Positions 29,852 through 39,662 of a stretch of DNA of 64,000 bases are shown one piece after another. The stretch lies in the NCBI RefSeq assembly GCF_000720425.1, contig NZ_JOAJ01000008.1, forward strand, positions 248,001 to 312,000, read 5' to 3'. The stretch's first letter is position 1. Each line of letters begins with the position of its first letter. Source of the stretch: Nocardia rhamnosiphila NBRC 108938. GTDB taxonomy: Bacteria > Actinomycetota > Actinomycetes > Mycobacteriales > Mycobacteriaceae. The notes beneath the pieces are model-generated. The model was not told the DNA's origin. It saw nothing but the letters and a program-made list of their open reading frames with translations, and did no database searches. Made by a program: the position numbers and the translations under genes.

Positions 29852-31287
29852 GACCGCGCGGCACGCGACAGGTGCAGGTGGGCCGATTCGGCGCCTGGCT
29901 GGCGCGGCCGCTGGCCTCGTTCCATCTCGTCGTCACCATCGCCACCCTGCTCACCCTGCTGGGGCTGGTGATGGTGTTGTCGGCCTCCAGCGTGGAGTCC
30001 TACGCCGACGGTGGGTCGGCGTATTCGCTGTTCGTCCAGCAGATGATGTACGCGACGGTCGGCGCGGTGCTGTTCTATCTCGCACTGCGGATACCGTTCC
30101 GGCGGTTGCGTCAGCTGTCCTTTCCGGTATTCGCGGTATCGGTACTGCTGCTGGTTCTCGTGCTGATCCCGGGGGTCGGCAGTACGGTCAACGGCGCCCG
30201 CCGCTGGATCGATCTGGGGCTGTTCTCGATCCAGCCGTCGGAACTGGTGAAGGTGACGTTCGTGGTGTGGGGCGCCCACCTGCTGATCTCGCGGCGTGCC
30301 GCGGGGCGGGCGGCGAACGATCCGGGTGGGTTGAAGAACCTGTTGGTGCCGCTGGTTCCGGCCGGCCTGCTGGTGTGCCTGTTGATCGTGTTGCAGCCGA
30401 ACCTGTCCACCACCATCGCCCTCGGCATCGTCCTGCTGGCGCTGCTGTGGTTCGGTGGCCTGCCGGTGCGGTTGTTCGTGGCCATCCTCGCCTCGGGCGC
30501 CATCGCCGCCCTCGCTCTCGCGCTTTCGGCCGGCTACCGCTCCGACCGGATGCGCGCCTTCTTCAATCCCGCCGACGACCCTCAGGGCATCAACTATCAG
30601 GCCCGGCAGGCGATGTACTCGCTGGCCGACGGCGGTCTGTGGGGTCGCGGGCTCGGGCAGAGCCGGGCCAAATGGAGTTATCTGCCCAACTCCCACAACG
30701 ACTTCATCTTCGCCATCATCGGCGAGGAACTCGGGTTCCTGGGCTGCGCGCTGGTGCTGGGTCTGTTCGCGCTGTTCGTCTACGCCGGCCTGCGGATCGC
30801 CGCCCGCTCGGTGGACCCGTTCCTGCGCCTGCTCACCGCCACCGCCACCACCTGGATCACCGGGCAGGCACTGATCAACATCGGCTATGTGGTGGGCCTG
30901 CTGCCGGTTACCGGATTGCAGTTGCCGCTGGTGTCGGCGGGCGGTTCGTCGCTGGCACTGACACTGTTCATGTTCGGCATCATCGCCAACGCGGCCCGGC
31001 ACGAACCCGAGGCGGTGGCGGCCCTGCACGCCGGACAGGACGGGCGGGTCAGTCGCCTGCTGCGACTGCCGAAACCGGAGGTCTACCATCCCGTGCGGGC
31101 CCGCGGCGCCGCGGCCGATCGCGACCGGGGTCCGGCGCGCCGCCCGGCCCGCAGTGAGCCCCGGGACGAGCCCGCGCGGGCCCGGCCGCGCGCCAACAGC
31201 CGGGGTACCGACACCCTGCGGGCCACCCGGGCCTGGGAACCCAGCTATTCGGTGACACACGCACGAGAACGGGGAAGAAACAGGTGA
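29848..31287 (+). CDS. ftsW: Septal peptidoglycan glycosyltransferase FtsW
   Basis: A 479-aa SEDS protein with about ten membrane segments. [65 protein letters not shown] and [17 protein letters not shown] are family motifs. It polymerises lipid II at the septum with FtsI. The last ~90 residues form a basic Pro/Arg-rich cytoplasmic tail, which in mycobacteria contacts FtsZ. It is coupled at both ends, by ATGA to murD and GTGA to murG. Confidence 0.97.
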   Translation: MRPRGTRQVQVGRFGAWLARPLASFHLVVTIATLLTLLGLVMVLSASSVESYADGGSAYSLFVQQMMYATVGAVLFYLALRIPFRRLRQLSFPVFAVSVLLLVLVLIPGVGSTVNGARRWIDLGLFSIQPSELVKVTFVVWGAHLLISRRAAGRAANDPGGLKNLLVPLVPAGLLVCLLIVLQPNLSTTIALGIVLLALLWFGGLPVRLFVAILASGAIAALALALSAGYRSDRMRAFFNPADDPQGINYQARQAMYSLADGGLWGRGLGQSRAKWSYLPNSHNDFIFAIIGEELGFLGCALVLGLFALFVYAGLRIAARSVDPFLRLLTATATTWITGQALINIGYVVGLLPVTGLQLPLVSAGGSSLALTLFMFGIIANAARHEPEAVAALHAGQDGRVSRLLRLPKPEVYHPVRARGAAADRDRGPARRPARSEPRDEPARARPRANSRGTDTLRATRAWEPSYSVTHARERGRNR

Positions 31288-32429
31288 GCGCACCACGGTC
31301 CGCAGGCGAGCACACGGCGCCGGGCGCGGACGCGATATCGGTGATCGTCGCGGGTGGCGGTACGGCCGGGCATATCGAACCGGCCCTGGCCGTCGCCGAC
31401 GCGTTGCGGCGACTCGATCCCGGGATCCGGGTGACCGCGCTCGGCACCGAACGCGGACTGGAAACGACCCTGGTGCCCGAACGGGGGTACCCGCTCGAAC
31501 TGATCCCGCCGGTGCCGTTGCCGCGCAAGCCCAGTGCGGATCTGCTGCGGCTGCCGGGCCGGGTCCGGGCCTCGGTGCGGCGTACCCGCGAGATCATCGA
31601 CGCCGTGGAGGCGGATGTGATCGTCGGGTTCGGCGGTTATGTGGCGCTGCCCGCCTACCTCGCCGCGGGCCGCGGGGCCCTGCGGCGCCGGCGCGCGGTG
31701 CCGGTGGTGGTGCACGAGGCCAATGCGAAGGCGGGTATCGCCAATAAGGTCGGCGCGCGGCGCGCGACCCGGGTACTGGCCGCGGTACCGGATTCCGGGC
31801 TCGATGCCGAGGTCGTCGGTATCCCGGTGCGGGACGCGATCACCTCCCTCGACCGGGCCGGGCTGCGCGCGCAGGCGCGGGAGCATTTCGGGCTGCCCGC
31901 GACCGGCCCGGTGCTCCTGGTGTTCGGCGGTTCCCAGGGGGCGCGGTCGCTCAACGACGCGATCTCGGGTGCGGCCCCGCAACTGGCCGCGGCCGGTATC
32001 TCCGTGTTGCATGCCCACGGCCCCAAGAACACGCTGGACGTCTCCTCGACCGATCCCGCTACGCCCTATGTGGCGGTGCCCTACCTGTCCCGAATGGATC
32101 TCGCCTACGCCGCCGCCGACGTGGTGGTCTGCCGGTCCGGGGCGATGACCGTCGCCGAGGTGTCGGCGGTCGGGTTGCCCGCGGTCTACGTACCGCTGCC
32201 GCACGGAAACGGTGAACAGGAACTCAACGCCCGGCCCGTTGTCGCGGCCGGTGGTGGCAGAATCGTTGCCGACCCCGAACTGTCCCCGAAATATGTGATC
32301 GACGAGGTGATACCGCTGCTCACGGATCCAGCACGCATAGCCGAGATGGGTCGTGCCGCCGCCGGCGCCGGCCATCGCGATGCCGCCGACGAGGTCGCCC
32401 GGATCGTGCTGCGGGCGGCGGGCCGGTGA
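31284..32429 (+). CDS. murG: Lipid II synthase (UDP-GlcNAc transferase MurG)
   Basis: A 381-aa GT-B enzyme transferring GlcNAc from UDP-GlcNAc to lipid I on the inner membrane face. [20 protein letters not shown] near residue 18, [26 protein letters not shown] and [24 protein letters not shown] are diagnostic. GTG 31284 overlaps the ftsW stop and its own TGA overlaps murC, both GTGA. Confidence 0.97.
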   Translation: MSAPRSAGEHTAPGADAISVIVAGGGTAGHIEPALAVADALRRLDPGIRVTALGTERGLETTLVPERGYPLELIPPVPLPRKPSADLLRLPGRVRASVRRTREIIDAVEADVIVGFGGYVALPAYLAAGRGALRRRRAVPVVVHEANAKAGIANKVGARRATRVLAAVPDSGLDAEVVGIPVRDAITSLDRAGLRAQAREHFGLPATGPVLLVFGGSQGARSLNDAISGAAPQLAAAGISVLHAHGPKNTLDVSSTDPATPYVAVPYLSRMDLAYAAADVVVCRSGAMTVAEVSAVGLPAVYVPLPHGNGEQELNARPVVAAGGGRIVADPELSPKYVIDEVIPLLTDPARIAEMGRAAAGAGHRDAADEVARIVLRAAGR

Positions 32430-33937
32430 GCGGGGAGCAGATGACCGCATCGGAAACCGGCCCCGGCGCCCTGCCGCCGGAGCTGGCCCGGGTGCATATG
32501 GTCGGTATCGGCGGCGCCGGGATGTCGGGTATCGCCCGTATCCTGCTGTCGCGCGGGGGCGAGGTCTCCGGGTCCGATGCCAAGGAGAGCCGCGGTGTCC
32601 TCGCCCTGCGGGCCCGGGGCGCCCAGGTGCGGATCGGTCACGATGCCGGTGCGCTGGATCTGCTGCCCGGCGGGCCGACGGTGGTGGTGACGACCTACGC
32701 GGCCATCCCCAAGACGAACCCGGAACTGGTGGAGGCGCACCGCCGCGAGATCCCGGTGCTGCTGCGGCCGACCGTGCTGGCGGCCCTGATGAGCGGGCAT
32801 CGCACGCTGCTCGTCTCGGGGACGCACGGGAAGACTTCCACCACCTCGATGCTCATCGTCTCCCTGCAGCACTGCGGACTGGACCCGTCGTTCGCGGTGG
32901 GCGGTGAACTCAACGAGGCGGGAACCAACGCCCACCATGGCAGCGGCGATATCTTCGTCGCCGAAGCCGACGAGAGCGACGGGTCCCTGCTGCAATACGA
33001 CCCGGATGTCGCGGTGGTCACCAATATCGAATCCGATCATCTGGATTTCTTCGGTTCCGACGACGCCTATGTGCAGGTGTTCGACGATTTCACCGATCGC
33101 CTCGCCGACGGCGGGCTGCTGGTGGTGTGCCTGGACGACCCCGGCGCCCGGGCCCTCGCCGAGCGCACCGGGCAACGGCTGGCCGACCGCGGCGTGCGGG
33201 TACTCGGGTACGGCACCGGGGAACTGCCCGATGCGCCGGTTCCGGTCGGGGTGCGCCTGCACAGCTGGGAACCGCGGGATGTCGGCGGTATCGCTCACTT
33301 CCAGCTCGCCGACGAACCCGCCCCGCGCACCCTGCGTCTTTCCGTGCCCGGCCGGCATATGGCGCTCAACGCGCTGGCCGCGCTGCTGACCGCGCGGGCC
33401 GCCGGCGCCGACGTGGACGAGATCATCCAGGGGCTGGAGGGTTTCGGCGGGGTGCACCGCCGCTTCCAGTTCGTGGGCCGGGAGAACCGGGTGCGGGTTT
33501 TCGACGACTACGCTCACCATCCCACCGAGGTCCGGGCGGTGCTCGGGGCCGCCGCCGAACTGGTGGACCAGGAGGCGCGCGACGGTGCGCTGTCGCGCCG
33601 GGGCCGGGTGATCGTGGTCTTCCAGCCGCATCTCTACAGCCGGACCGCGACCTTCGCCGCCGAATTCGGCGCGGCCCTCGACCTGGCCGACGAAGTGGTG
33701 GTGCTCGATGTCTACGGGGCACGCGAAGAGCCGCTGCCCGGGGTCAACGGCGCGCTGGTCGCCCAGTCGGTGCACAAACCCGTGCACTACCAACCCGATA
33801 TGTCCCGGGTGGGCCGCCAGGTGGCGGGTCTCGCCCAGCCTGGTGATGTCGTGATCACCATGGGCGCCGGCGATGTCACCATGCTCGGCAGCCAGATCCT
33901 GGACGGACTACGCGCGCGTCCGCAGTACGGGCGGTGA
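32426..33937 (+). CDS. murC: UDP-MurNAc:L-alanine ligase
   Basis: A 503-aa Mur ligase adding L-Ala, the first step of the peptide stem. [19 protein letters not shown] at the N-terminus, ATP loop [28 protein letters not shown] and [16 protein letters not shown] are present. GTG 32426 overlaps the murG stop; ATG 32441, with GGGGAG close upstream, is an alternative start five codons in. ftsQ starts 6 nt after the stop. Confidence 0.97.
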   Translation: MSGEQMTASETGPGALPPELARVHMVGIGGAGMSGIARILLSRGGEVSGSDAKESRGVLALRARGAQVRIGHDAGALDLLPGGPTVVVTTYAAIPKTNPELVEAHRREIPVLLRPTVLAALMSGHRTLLVSGTHGKTSTTSMLIVSLQHCGLDPSFAVGGELNEAGTNAHHGSGDIFVAEADESDGSLLQYDPDVAVVTNIESDHLDFFGSDDAYVQVFDDFTDRLADGGLLVVCLDDPGARALAERTGQRLADRGVRVLGYGTGELPDAPVPVGVRLHSWEPRDVGGIAHFQLADEPAPRTLRLSVPGRHMALNALAALLTARAAGADVDEIIQGLEGFGGVHRRFQFVGRENRVRVFDDYAHHPTEVRAVLGAAAELVDQEARDGALSRRGRVIVVFQPHLYSRTATFAAEFGAALDLADEVVVLDVYGAREEPLPGVNGALVAQSVHKPVHYQPDMSRVGRQVAGLAQPGDVVITMGAGDVTMLGSQILDGLRARPQYGR

Positions 33938-33943
33938 GGCGGA

Positions 33944-34636
33944 GTGCGGGCCGGGACGCCACGATTCGGGGTGGGCGGATTGCGGCGTTTCCGGCTGTGG
34001 GCGCTACCCGCGCTCGCCCTGGCCATCACGCTGGCCGCGCTCGCCTGGTTCTCGCCGCTGCTGTCGGTCCGCGAGGTACGGATCGATGGGGCGGGCGAGA
34101 TCCCGGAGGAACAGATCCGCGAACTGCTCCGGGTTCCGGAGACCGGTTCGATCCTGCGGATCGATACCGCGGCGATGGCCGCCCGGGTGGCGACCATCCC
34201 GAAGGTCCGCAGTGCCCGGGTCCAGCGGGTGCTGCCGTCGACCGTGCGGGTGCGGATCGAGCCGCGAACCCCGGTGCTGTACTACGACTCCCCCGAGGGC
34301 GCGCATCTGCTGGACGCCGACGGTATCGAGTACGCGATCGAGCCCGCGCCGATCGGAGTGCCGCAGTTGGTCACCGCCCGGCCGGGTGGTGCCGACGAGC
34401 TCACCCGGGCCGCGGTCGTCGTGGCCCGGGTACTGCCGCCGGCGCTGGAGGTGCAGGTGGAAACCATCCGTGCCGTGGGCCCGTCGGAGATTTCCCTGAC
34501 ATTGCGCGACGGTCGCACGGTACTGTGGGGCAGCAGCGAGGACGGCGAACGCAAATCGGCGGTGGTACTGCCGCTGCTCACTCAGCCGGGAACCGTGTTC
34601 GACGTCTCGAGTCCCAGTCTGGTCACGGTAAAATGA
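33944..34636 (+). CDS. ftsQ: Cell division protein FtsQ
   Basis: A 230-aa bitopic protein: short cytoplasmic N-terminus, membrane segment at about residues 19-38, then a POTRA domain (LSVREVRIDGAGEIPEEQIREL...TVRVRIEPRTPVLYY) and the FtsQ domain. It links FtsL and FtsI-FtsW at the divisome. It is shorter than many FtsQ proteins because the N-terminal tail is minimal. GTG 33944 follows GAGG by 4 nt, 6 nt after murC. Confidence 0.94.
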   Translation: MRAGTPRFGVGGLRRFRLWALPALALAITLAALAWFSPLLSVREVRIDGAGEIPEEQIRELLRVPETGSILRIDTAAMAARVATIPKVRSARVQRVLPSTVRVRIEPRTPVLYYDSPEGAHLLDADGIEYAIEPAPIGVPQLVTARPGGADELTRAAVVVARVLPPALEVQVETIRAVGPSEISLTLRDGRTVLWGSSEDGERKSAVVLPLLTQPGTVFDVSSPSLVTVK

Positions 34637-35021
34637 TTCCCAGCAATCTTGTTCGGTTCGACCCTGTTCGGTTCGCAGCTCCGCCTCGGCCCGGGACGAG
34701 CACCCGGAGACCACATATGGCGGGAGCCGGGGGCGTCCCACGATGTGGGCGCGGGCGGCTGGGCAACCGTTTACGATACGTCGCGTACCGCCCTGGTAGA
34801 AGCAAGTTCGCCGAAGAAACTGGTTATCGTCTCGGCGCGCCTGCGAGCGGATCGCGACGGCGGCGAATAGCGTTCCGCACCAGTCGGATACTTGACATAA
34901 CTCCAACCCTATGGTTGAGGTTCAGGGTTTGCTCGGATCGTGGTCCGCGGATCGTGGTCGCGCGGAACGATATCGAGCATCCGAAAACGACAGACTTTGG
35001 ATCGAAGGAAGGCGAGAGCTC
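34637..35021 (+). promoter_or_regulatory. ftsZ upstream region with repeats and promoter elements
   Basis: 385 nt without a gene. TGTTCGGTTCG occurs twice (34650-34660 and 34665-34675), 15 bp apart. TTGACA is at 34892-34897. AACCCT (34905-34910) and AGGGTT (34924-34929) form an inverted repeat around TATGGT (34910-34915), a possible -10. TTGACA-TATGGT spacing is only 12 nt, so the exact promoter is not assigned. Confidence 0.5.
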
Positions 35022-36314
35022 ATGACGCCCCCGCACAACTACCTTGCCGTGATCAAGGTCGTCGGTATCGGCGGCGGCGGCGTGAACGCCGTCAACCGAA
35101 TGATCGAGCAGGGTCTCAAGGGTGTCGAGTTCATCGCGGTGAACACCGACGCCCAGGCCTTGCTGATGAGCGATGCCGACGTGAAGCTCGATGTCGGGCG
35201 GGAGCTCACCCGGGGGCTCGGCGCCGGTGCCGACCCCGAGGTAGGTCGTAAGGCCGCCGAGGATCACAAGGACGAGATCGAAGAGGTGCTCAAGGGCGCC
35301 GATATGGTCTTCGTGACCGCGGGCGAGGGCGGCGGTACGGGTACCGGCGGCGCGCCCGTCGTGGCGAGTATCGCGCGCAAACTGGGTGCGCTGACCATCG
35401 GTGTGGTCACCCGTCCGTTCTCCTTCGAGGGAAAGCGGCGCGGCAACCAGGCCGAGGTCGGTATCAACCTGCTGCGCGAATCCTGCGACACCCTGATCGT
35501 CATTCCCAACGACCGGCTGCTGCAACTGGGCGATGCGGCGGTCAGCCTGATGGACGCCTTCCGCTCGGCCGACGAGGTACTCCTCAACGGTGTGCAGGGC
35601 ATCACCGACCTGATCACCACCCCGGGTCTGATCAATGTCGACTTCGCCGACGTGAAGAGCGTGATGTCGGGCGCCGGTAGCGCACTCATGGGAATCGGTT
35701 CGTCCCGAGGGGAGGGCAGGTCGGTCAAAGCGGCCGAGTCGGCGATCAATTCCCCGTTGCTGGAAGCCTCCATGGACGGTGCGCACGGAGTGCTGCTCTC
35801 GATCGCCGGTGGTTCGGATCTGGGCCTGTTCGAGATCAACGAGGCCGCCTCGCTGGTGCAGGAGGCCGCGCATATCGAGGCCAACATCATCTTCGGTACG
35901 GTCATCGACGATTCGCTCGGCGACGAGGTGCGGGTCACCGTGATCGCCGCGGGATTCGACGGCGGTGGTCCCGCGCGCCGGACATTCGATCCGGCGACCA
36001 CACGGGGATCGCTCGGATCCGGGCGCACCTCGGAGATCTCGGCGCAATCGCGGACCGCGGAACTCGGCCAGTCGCGCACCGCCGAACTGGGGTCGGCTCG
36101 CGGCCAATCGGACGGTTCGGCCTCGACCCGCTCGTCGGACTCCGGGTCGGCGATCGCGCGCGGCCCGGCCCCGAGCTACCGCGATACCGAACGCACCCGT
36201 CCGCCGGTGGATCCGACGCTGTCCCACAACAGCCGGTCCCATATCCAGCCGCCGCCGGACCTGCCCGACGATGACGACGACGATGTGGACGTCCCGGATT
36301 TCATGCGCCGCTGA
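35022..36314 (+). CDS. ftsZ: Cell division protein FtsZ (tubulin-like GTPase)
   Basis: A 430-aa protein. GIGGGG at 15-20, the tubulin signature GGGTGTG at 103-109, NTDAQAL and the T7 loop [11 protein letters not shown] are present. FtsZ polymerises with GTP into the Z ring. The disordered linker (about 320-415) contains QSRTAELG twice in tandem; the tail [10 protein letters not shown] is the conserved peptide bound by SepF and FtsW in actinobacteria. ATG 35022 begins at the family N-terminus ([15 protein letters not shown]); the frame is open further upstream to 34911. Confidence 0.98.
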   Translation: MTPPHNYLAVIKVVGIGGGGVNAVNRMIEQGLKGVEFIAVNTDAQALLMSDADVKLDVGRELTRGLGAGADPEVGRKAAEDHKDEIEEVLKGADMVFVTAGEGGGTGTGGAPVVASIARKLGALTIGVVTRPFSFEGKRRGNQAEVGINLLRESCDTLIVIPNDRLLQLGDAAVSLMDAFRSADEVLLNGVQGITDLITTPGLINVDFADVKSVMSGAGSALMGIGSSRGEGRSVKAAESAINSPLLEASMDGAHGVLLSIAGGSDLGLFEINEAASLVQEAAHIEANIIFGTVIDDSLGDEVRVTVIAAGFDGGGPARRTFDPATTRGSLGSGRTSEISAQSRTAELGQSRTAELGSARGQSDGSASTRSSDSGSAIARGPAPSYRDTERTRPPVDPTLSHNSRSHIQPPPDLPDDDDDDVDVPDFMRR

Positions 36315-36341
36315 ACCCGGTGCCGTGTCATCGGTGCTGAT

Positions 36342-36366
36342 CCGCCCGCGCCGAGTGCGCGGGCGG
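36342..36366 (+). terminator. Hairpin after ftsZ
   Basis: A perfect 10-bp inverted repeat, CCGCCCGCGC (36342-36351) and GCGCGGGCGG (36357-36366), with loop CGAGT and no T-run. It separates ftsZ from the pgeF promoter. Confidence 0.6.
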
Positions 36367-36426
36367 TCCGCTGTCGCGGGTGCGCGTGCCGCCGCCGGAC
36401 GAGGCGGGGCTGCTCCGAACTGCCAC

Positions 36427-36432
36427 TAGGCT
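36427..36432 (+). promoter_or_regulatory. -10 box of a leaderless pgeF promoter
   Basis: TAGGCT ends 7 nt before ATG 36440 and no Shine-Dalgarno sequence is present. Confidence 0.5.
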
Positions 36433-36439
36433 CGGTGGC

Positions 36440-37171
36440 ATGACAGCGGCACCGGTACTCACCGTTCGACGGGTCGTCACCACGCGCGCCGGAGGTTTCT
36501 CCGCGCCGCCCTACGATTCGTTCAACCTCGGCGATCATGTCGGCGACGATCCGGAGGCGGTGCGGCGCAACCGCGCCCGGCTCGCCGATACGCTCGGGTT
36601 GCCCGCCGATCATGTGATCTGGATGGAACAGATCCACGGCCGCACGATCGCGACGGTGGACGGGCCCCGCACCGAACCGTTTCCCGGCACCGACGCCCTG
36701 ATCACCACCCGGCCGGGGTTGGCGCTGGTGGTGCTGTCCGCCGATTGTGTGCCCTTGCTGCTGTCCGACGACGAGGCGGGGGTCGTGGCCGCCGTACACG
36801 CCGGGCGGGTGGGCGCGCGTATCGGTATCGTGCCGCGGGTGCTGGAGGCGATGGTCGCCGCCGGCGCCCGGCCCGATCGGATCGGTGCGCTGCTCGGCCC
36901 TGCCGCCAGCGGCCGGCAGTACGAGGTGCCCGCCGCGATGCGGGCCGATGTCGAAGCGCATCTGCCCGGTAGCGCCACCACCACGGTGCGCGGCACCCCC
37001 GGCCTGGATCTGCGCGCGGGCATCCGGCGGCAGCTCACCGCCGCCGGTGTTACGGCAGTTGCCGAGGACCCGCGCTGCACCATCGAGGACACCGCATTGT
37101 TCAGCCACCGCCGCGGCGCTCCGACCGGACGATTGGGCAGTGTCATCTGGATGGAATCGGGTACAGCGTGA
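36440..37171 (+). CDS. pgeF: Peptidoglycan editing factor PgeF (YfiH/laccase-domain)
   Basis: A 243-aa protein of the YfiH family, present after ftsZ in many actinobacteria (Rv2149c). VTTRAGGFSAPPYDSFNLGDHVGDD, VIWMEQIHG, LSADCVPLLL (metal Cys) and DPRCTIEDTALFSHRR are family motifs. The second His motif reads HAGRVG rather than the common HAGWRG. In E. coli the enzyme removes wrongly built UDP-MurNAc-L-Ser. ATG 36440 follows a TAGGCT box by 7 nt. Confidence 0.92.
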   Translation: MTAAPVLTVRRVVTTRAGGFSAPPYDSFNLGDHVGDDPEAVRRNRARLADTLGLPADHVIWMEQIHGRTIATVDGPRTEPFPGTDALITTRPGLALVVLSADCVPLLLSDDEAGVVAAVHAGRVGARIGIVPRVLEAMVAAGARPDRIGALLGPAASGRQYEVPAAMRADVEAHLPGSATTTVRGTPGLDLRAGIRRQLTAAGVTAVAEDPRCTIEDTALFSHRRGAPTGRLGSVIWMESGTA

Positions 37172-37330
37172 AAGGCCGAGTGGTCCGCGCGCTGCATTCT
37201 GTGGCCGCGGCCGGGCGGTCGGCGCGAAATATGAACTCGCGCATAATGTTCGACGTACGGCCGATGCTCGGTCACTGGGAGATGGGAGACCGATGACGGC
37301 GCAGAGACCGTGGCGGATCGGCACGCGGAG

Positions 37331-38161
37331 ATGAGCGGCGCTCGCGCCGGGGGTCGCGGCGGACCCGAAACCGCCCGCACAGTGGCGGCTTCCGCCGTTC
37401 GGCCGGAACCGTCTGTCCCGGACAGCCGGGACGCCGCGGCCGGAAACGACTCCCGTACCGCGGAACTGGCCGTGAATCTCGCGCGTCTGCTCGCCCGTAT
37501 CGATGCAGCGTGCGTCGCTGCGGGCCGGGATCCGGGAGAGGTCCGGCTGCTGCCGGTGACGAAATATTTTCCGGCCTCCGATATCGCCGCGCTGTATCGT
37601 CTGGGCCGCCGCGACTTCGGGGAGAACCGTCCGCAGGAGGCCGGTGCCAAGGCCGCGGAGTTGGACGATCCCGGGATTCGCTGGCATCTCATCGGCCGGC
37701 TGCAGCGGAACAAAGCACGCCAGGTGGTGCGCTGGGCCCACGCGGTGCATTCGGTGGACAGCGAACGCCTGGCGACCGCGCTCGCCACGGCCACGGCGGC
37801 CGCCCTGGATGCCGGCGAGCGGGACACTCCGCTGGAGGTGCTGATCCAGGTGAGCCTGGACGCCGACCCGGCGCGGGGCGGGGTGGAGCCGACTGCGCTG
37901 CCGGCGCTGGCCGATCGGATCGCGGACACCGCGGAACTGCGTCTGGCTGGGATTATGGCCATTCCGCCGCGGGCCGCCGATCCGGACGCCGAGTTCGCCC
38001 GCCTGGCCGAATTACATGCCCGGCTGCGCGCCGGACATCCAGGGGCGACGGAGTTGTCCGCCGGAATGTCCGATGATCTTGAAAGAGCTATTGCCCATGG
38101 ATCCACGTGTGTGCGTGTCGGTACCGCTCTCATGGGTGCCCGGCCGATAACCTCGGCGTAG
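37331..38161 (+). CDS. yggS: PLP homeostasis protein YggS
   Basis: A ~276-aa pyridoxal-phosphate-binding protein of the YggS/PROSC family (Rv2148c). The PLP lysine is in LLPVTKYFPASDI, with RDFGENRPQEAGAKA, WHLIGRLQRNKARQV, LAGIMAIPP and the C-terminal LSAGMSDDLERAIAHGSTCVRVGTALMG region. The first ~45 residues are an unconserved Ala/Gly/Arg-rich extension, so the true start could be later. ATG 37331 overlaps the stop of a 13-codon ORF (37293-37334). CATAAT at 37243-37248 may be its -10. Confidence 0.9.
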   Translation: MSGARAGGRGGPETARTVAASAVRPEPSVPDSRDAAAGNDSRTAELAVNLARLLARIDAACVAAGRDPGEVRLLPVTKYFPASDIAALYRLGRRDFGENRPQEAGAKAAELDDPGIRWHLIGRLQRNKARQVVRWAHAVHSVDSERLATALATATAAALDAGERDTPLEVLIQVSLDADPARGGVEPTALPALADRIADTAELRLAGIMAIPPRAADPDAEFARLAELHARLRAGHPGATELSAGMSDDLERAIAHGSTCVRVGTALMGARPITSA

Positions 38162-38268
38162 CAAACAAACCTCATCAGTCACATTCGACACATATGCTGG
38201 GACACGACGAGGGCTGAGCAAGACTTCAACACCCGGCCGCCACCGGGGCCGAAGGAAGGTCGACCAGA

Positions 38269-38433
38269 ATGAGCGAGCGCAGCGAGCGAGTACTCGACGC
38301 AGCCACGAGCGTGCTCGTGACGGGGCCGAGCGACAGCGAGGCGCGGTCATCGAGTGAGCGCAGCGAGCGAGTTATGGGCGCAGCCACGAGCGTGCTCGTG
38401 ACGGGGCCGAGCGACAGCGAGGCACGGTCATGA
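38269..38433 (+). other. In-frame 54-codon leader ORF made of the 81-bp repeat
   Basis: The ORF begins at ATG 38269, 9 nt after AAGGAAGG, runs through both repeat copies (each giving SERSERV.[22 protein letters not shown] text) and stops at TGA 38431-38433, overlapping the sepF ATG as ATGA. It may be translated and hand ribosomes to sepF; it has no sign of being a functional protein. Confidence 0.45.
38270..38431 (+). repeat. Two tandem copies of an 81-bp repeat immediately upstream of sepF
   Basis: Copy 1 (38270-38350) and copy 2 (38351-38431) differ at few positions. Each contains GAGCGCAGCGAGCGAG near its start, the near-palindrome CACGAGCGTGCTCGTG in the middle, and ends CGGTCAT. The unit is 27 codons long. 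It is inserted between AAGGAAGG (38252-38259) and the sepF ATG, and ATGAGC occurs at both ends (38269 and 38430). The GAGCGAGCGCAGCGAGCGA core resembles short dispersed repeats I recall in Nocardia and Rhodococcus. Confidence 0.9.
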
Positions 38434-39206
38434 GCACGCTGCACAAGTTCAAGGCGTACTTCGGCATGGTTCCGCTCGAGGATTACGAGGACGACTACGT
38501 CGACGATCGCACCCCGCGCGGGGTCGAGGACCGTGGCGGGCGCCGGCCCCGCGACTACTCCGACCGCGCCCCCCGCGACTACGACGATCGTCCGGACTAC
38601 GACCGGTACCCCGAGGACCGCTACGACGGTCCCGACTACCGTGACGTGCCCTACAAGTCGTCCTACCAGCCCAGCTACCCCGCGCCGCGCCGGGACGACT
38701 ACCCGGGAGACGCCTACGACGACGATTACGAGGGACCACGCCGCCCCACCCGGATCGACGCCGCCGCCTCCGGCCGGTATCGTCCGGGCGGCGGTGCCTC
38801 GCTGCGCGGCGCGACCAGGGGAGCGCTGGCAGTCGATCCCGATGCCGAGGAGCGGCGGCTGGCCGAGCGGGTCCGTCCCGAACCGGTTGCCGCCCGCCGT
38901 CCCGCGATCTTCGAGGACGGAGGTCCCTTGTCCAAGATCACCACGCTGCGTCCGCGTGATTACAGCGAAGCCGCGATCATCGGGGAGCGGTTTCGCGAGG
39001 GCAACCCGGTGATCATGGATCTGGTCGACCTCAGCAATGCCGATGCCAAACGCCTCGTCGACTTCGCCGCCGGGCTGGCCTTCGCCCTGCGCGGCTCGTT
39101 CGACAAGGTGGCGACCAAGGTGTTCCTGCTCTCCCCGGCCGATGTGGACGTATCGGCCGAGGAGCGTCGCCGGATCGCGGAAACCGGGTTCTACAACCAG
39201 AAATAG
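38430..39206 (+). CDS. sepF: Cell division protein SepF
   Basis: A 258-aa protein. The N-terminal amphipathic helix ([15 protein letters not shown]) targets the membrane. A long acidic, Tyr/Asp/Arg-rich linker with DRY/DYDDRP-type repeats spans about residues 18-125. The C-terminal SepF domain (about 165-255) includes [44 protein letters not shown] and the end [18 protein letters not shown]. SepF tethers FtsZ through its C-terminal tail and is essential in actinobacteria, which lack FtsA. Its own ribosome site is missing because of the upstream repeat. Confidence 0.96.
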   Translation: MSTLHKFKAYFGMVPLEDYEDDYVDDRTPRGVEDRGGRRPRDYSDRAPRDYDDRPDYDRYPEDRYDGPDYRDVPYKSSYQPSYPAPRRDDYPGDAYDDDYEGPRRPTRIDAAASGRYRPGGGASLRGATRGALAVDPDAEERRLAERVRPEPVAARRPAIFEDGGPLSKITTLRPRDYSEAAIIGERFREGNPVIMDLVDLSNADAKRLVDFAAGLAFALRGSFDKVATKVFLLSPADVDVSAEERRRIAETGFYNQK

Positions 39207-39296
39207 CGAGCGGCTCGCCCGGCCGGGCGCCGCGTGGTACGGGCAGGATCGGCGCGGGCATTTTGCACCGCGCCGATTTTGCGGCAGAGTGAGGTC

Positions 39297-39599
39297 GTGG
39301 CCTTGTTCGCGGTGCTGTACTTCGTACTGTTCATCTTCTGGCTGTTGCTCATCAGCCGGGTGATCGTCGAGTTCATCCGGAGCTTCGCCCGCGACTGGCG
39401 TCCCACCGGGGTGGTCGTCGTGATCCTCGAGGTGATCTTCACCATCACCGATCCCCCCGTGAAGCTGCTGCGGCGGCTGATCCCACCGGTTTCCCTGGGC
39501 GGAATCCGGCTCGATTTGTCGATTATGGTTCTGTTGTTCCTGGTCTTCATCCTGATGTCGGTCGTGAGCCGGCTCGGACAGCCGGTAGCGCCGGTGTGA
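39297..39599 (+). CDS. yggT: YggT-family membrane protein
   Basis: A 100-aa protein with two membrane segments (about 2-23 and 71-92) and the family motif RLIPPVSLGGIRLDLSIMVLLF. It corresponds to Rv2146c, between sepF and wag31. Its role is uncertain; plastid and cyanobacterial relatives affect nucleoid or membrane distribution. GTG 39297 was chosen to start at the conserved hydrophobic N-terminus; the upstream GAGG is very close (2 nt), so the start could differ. Confidence 0.88.
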   Translation: MALFAVLYFVLFIFWLLLISRVIVEFIRSFARDWRPTGVVVVILEVIFTITDPPVKLLRRLIPPVSLGGIRLDLSIMVLLFLVFILMSVVSRLGQPVAPV

Positions 39600-39662
39600 C
39601 AGAATGGGCCGTGAAGACTTGCCAGAGCCGCTAGATCTGCCAACGCGCGAAGGGATCCTTCC

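Noticed and set aside
34911..35021. N-terminal extension of ftsZ by 37 codons
   Set aside because: Conserved FtsZ proteins begin near [10 protein letters not shown], and the extension lies within the promoter region.
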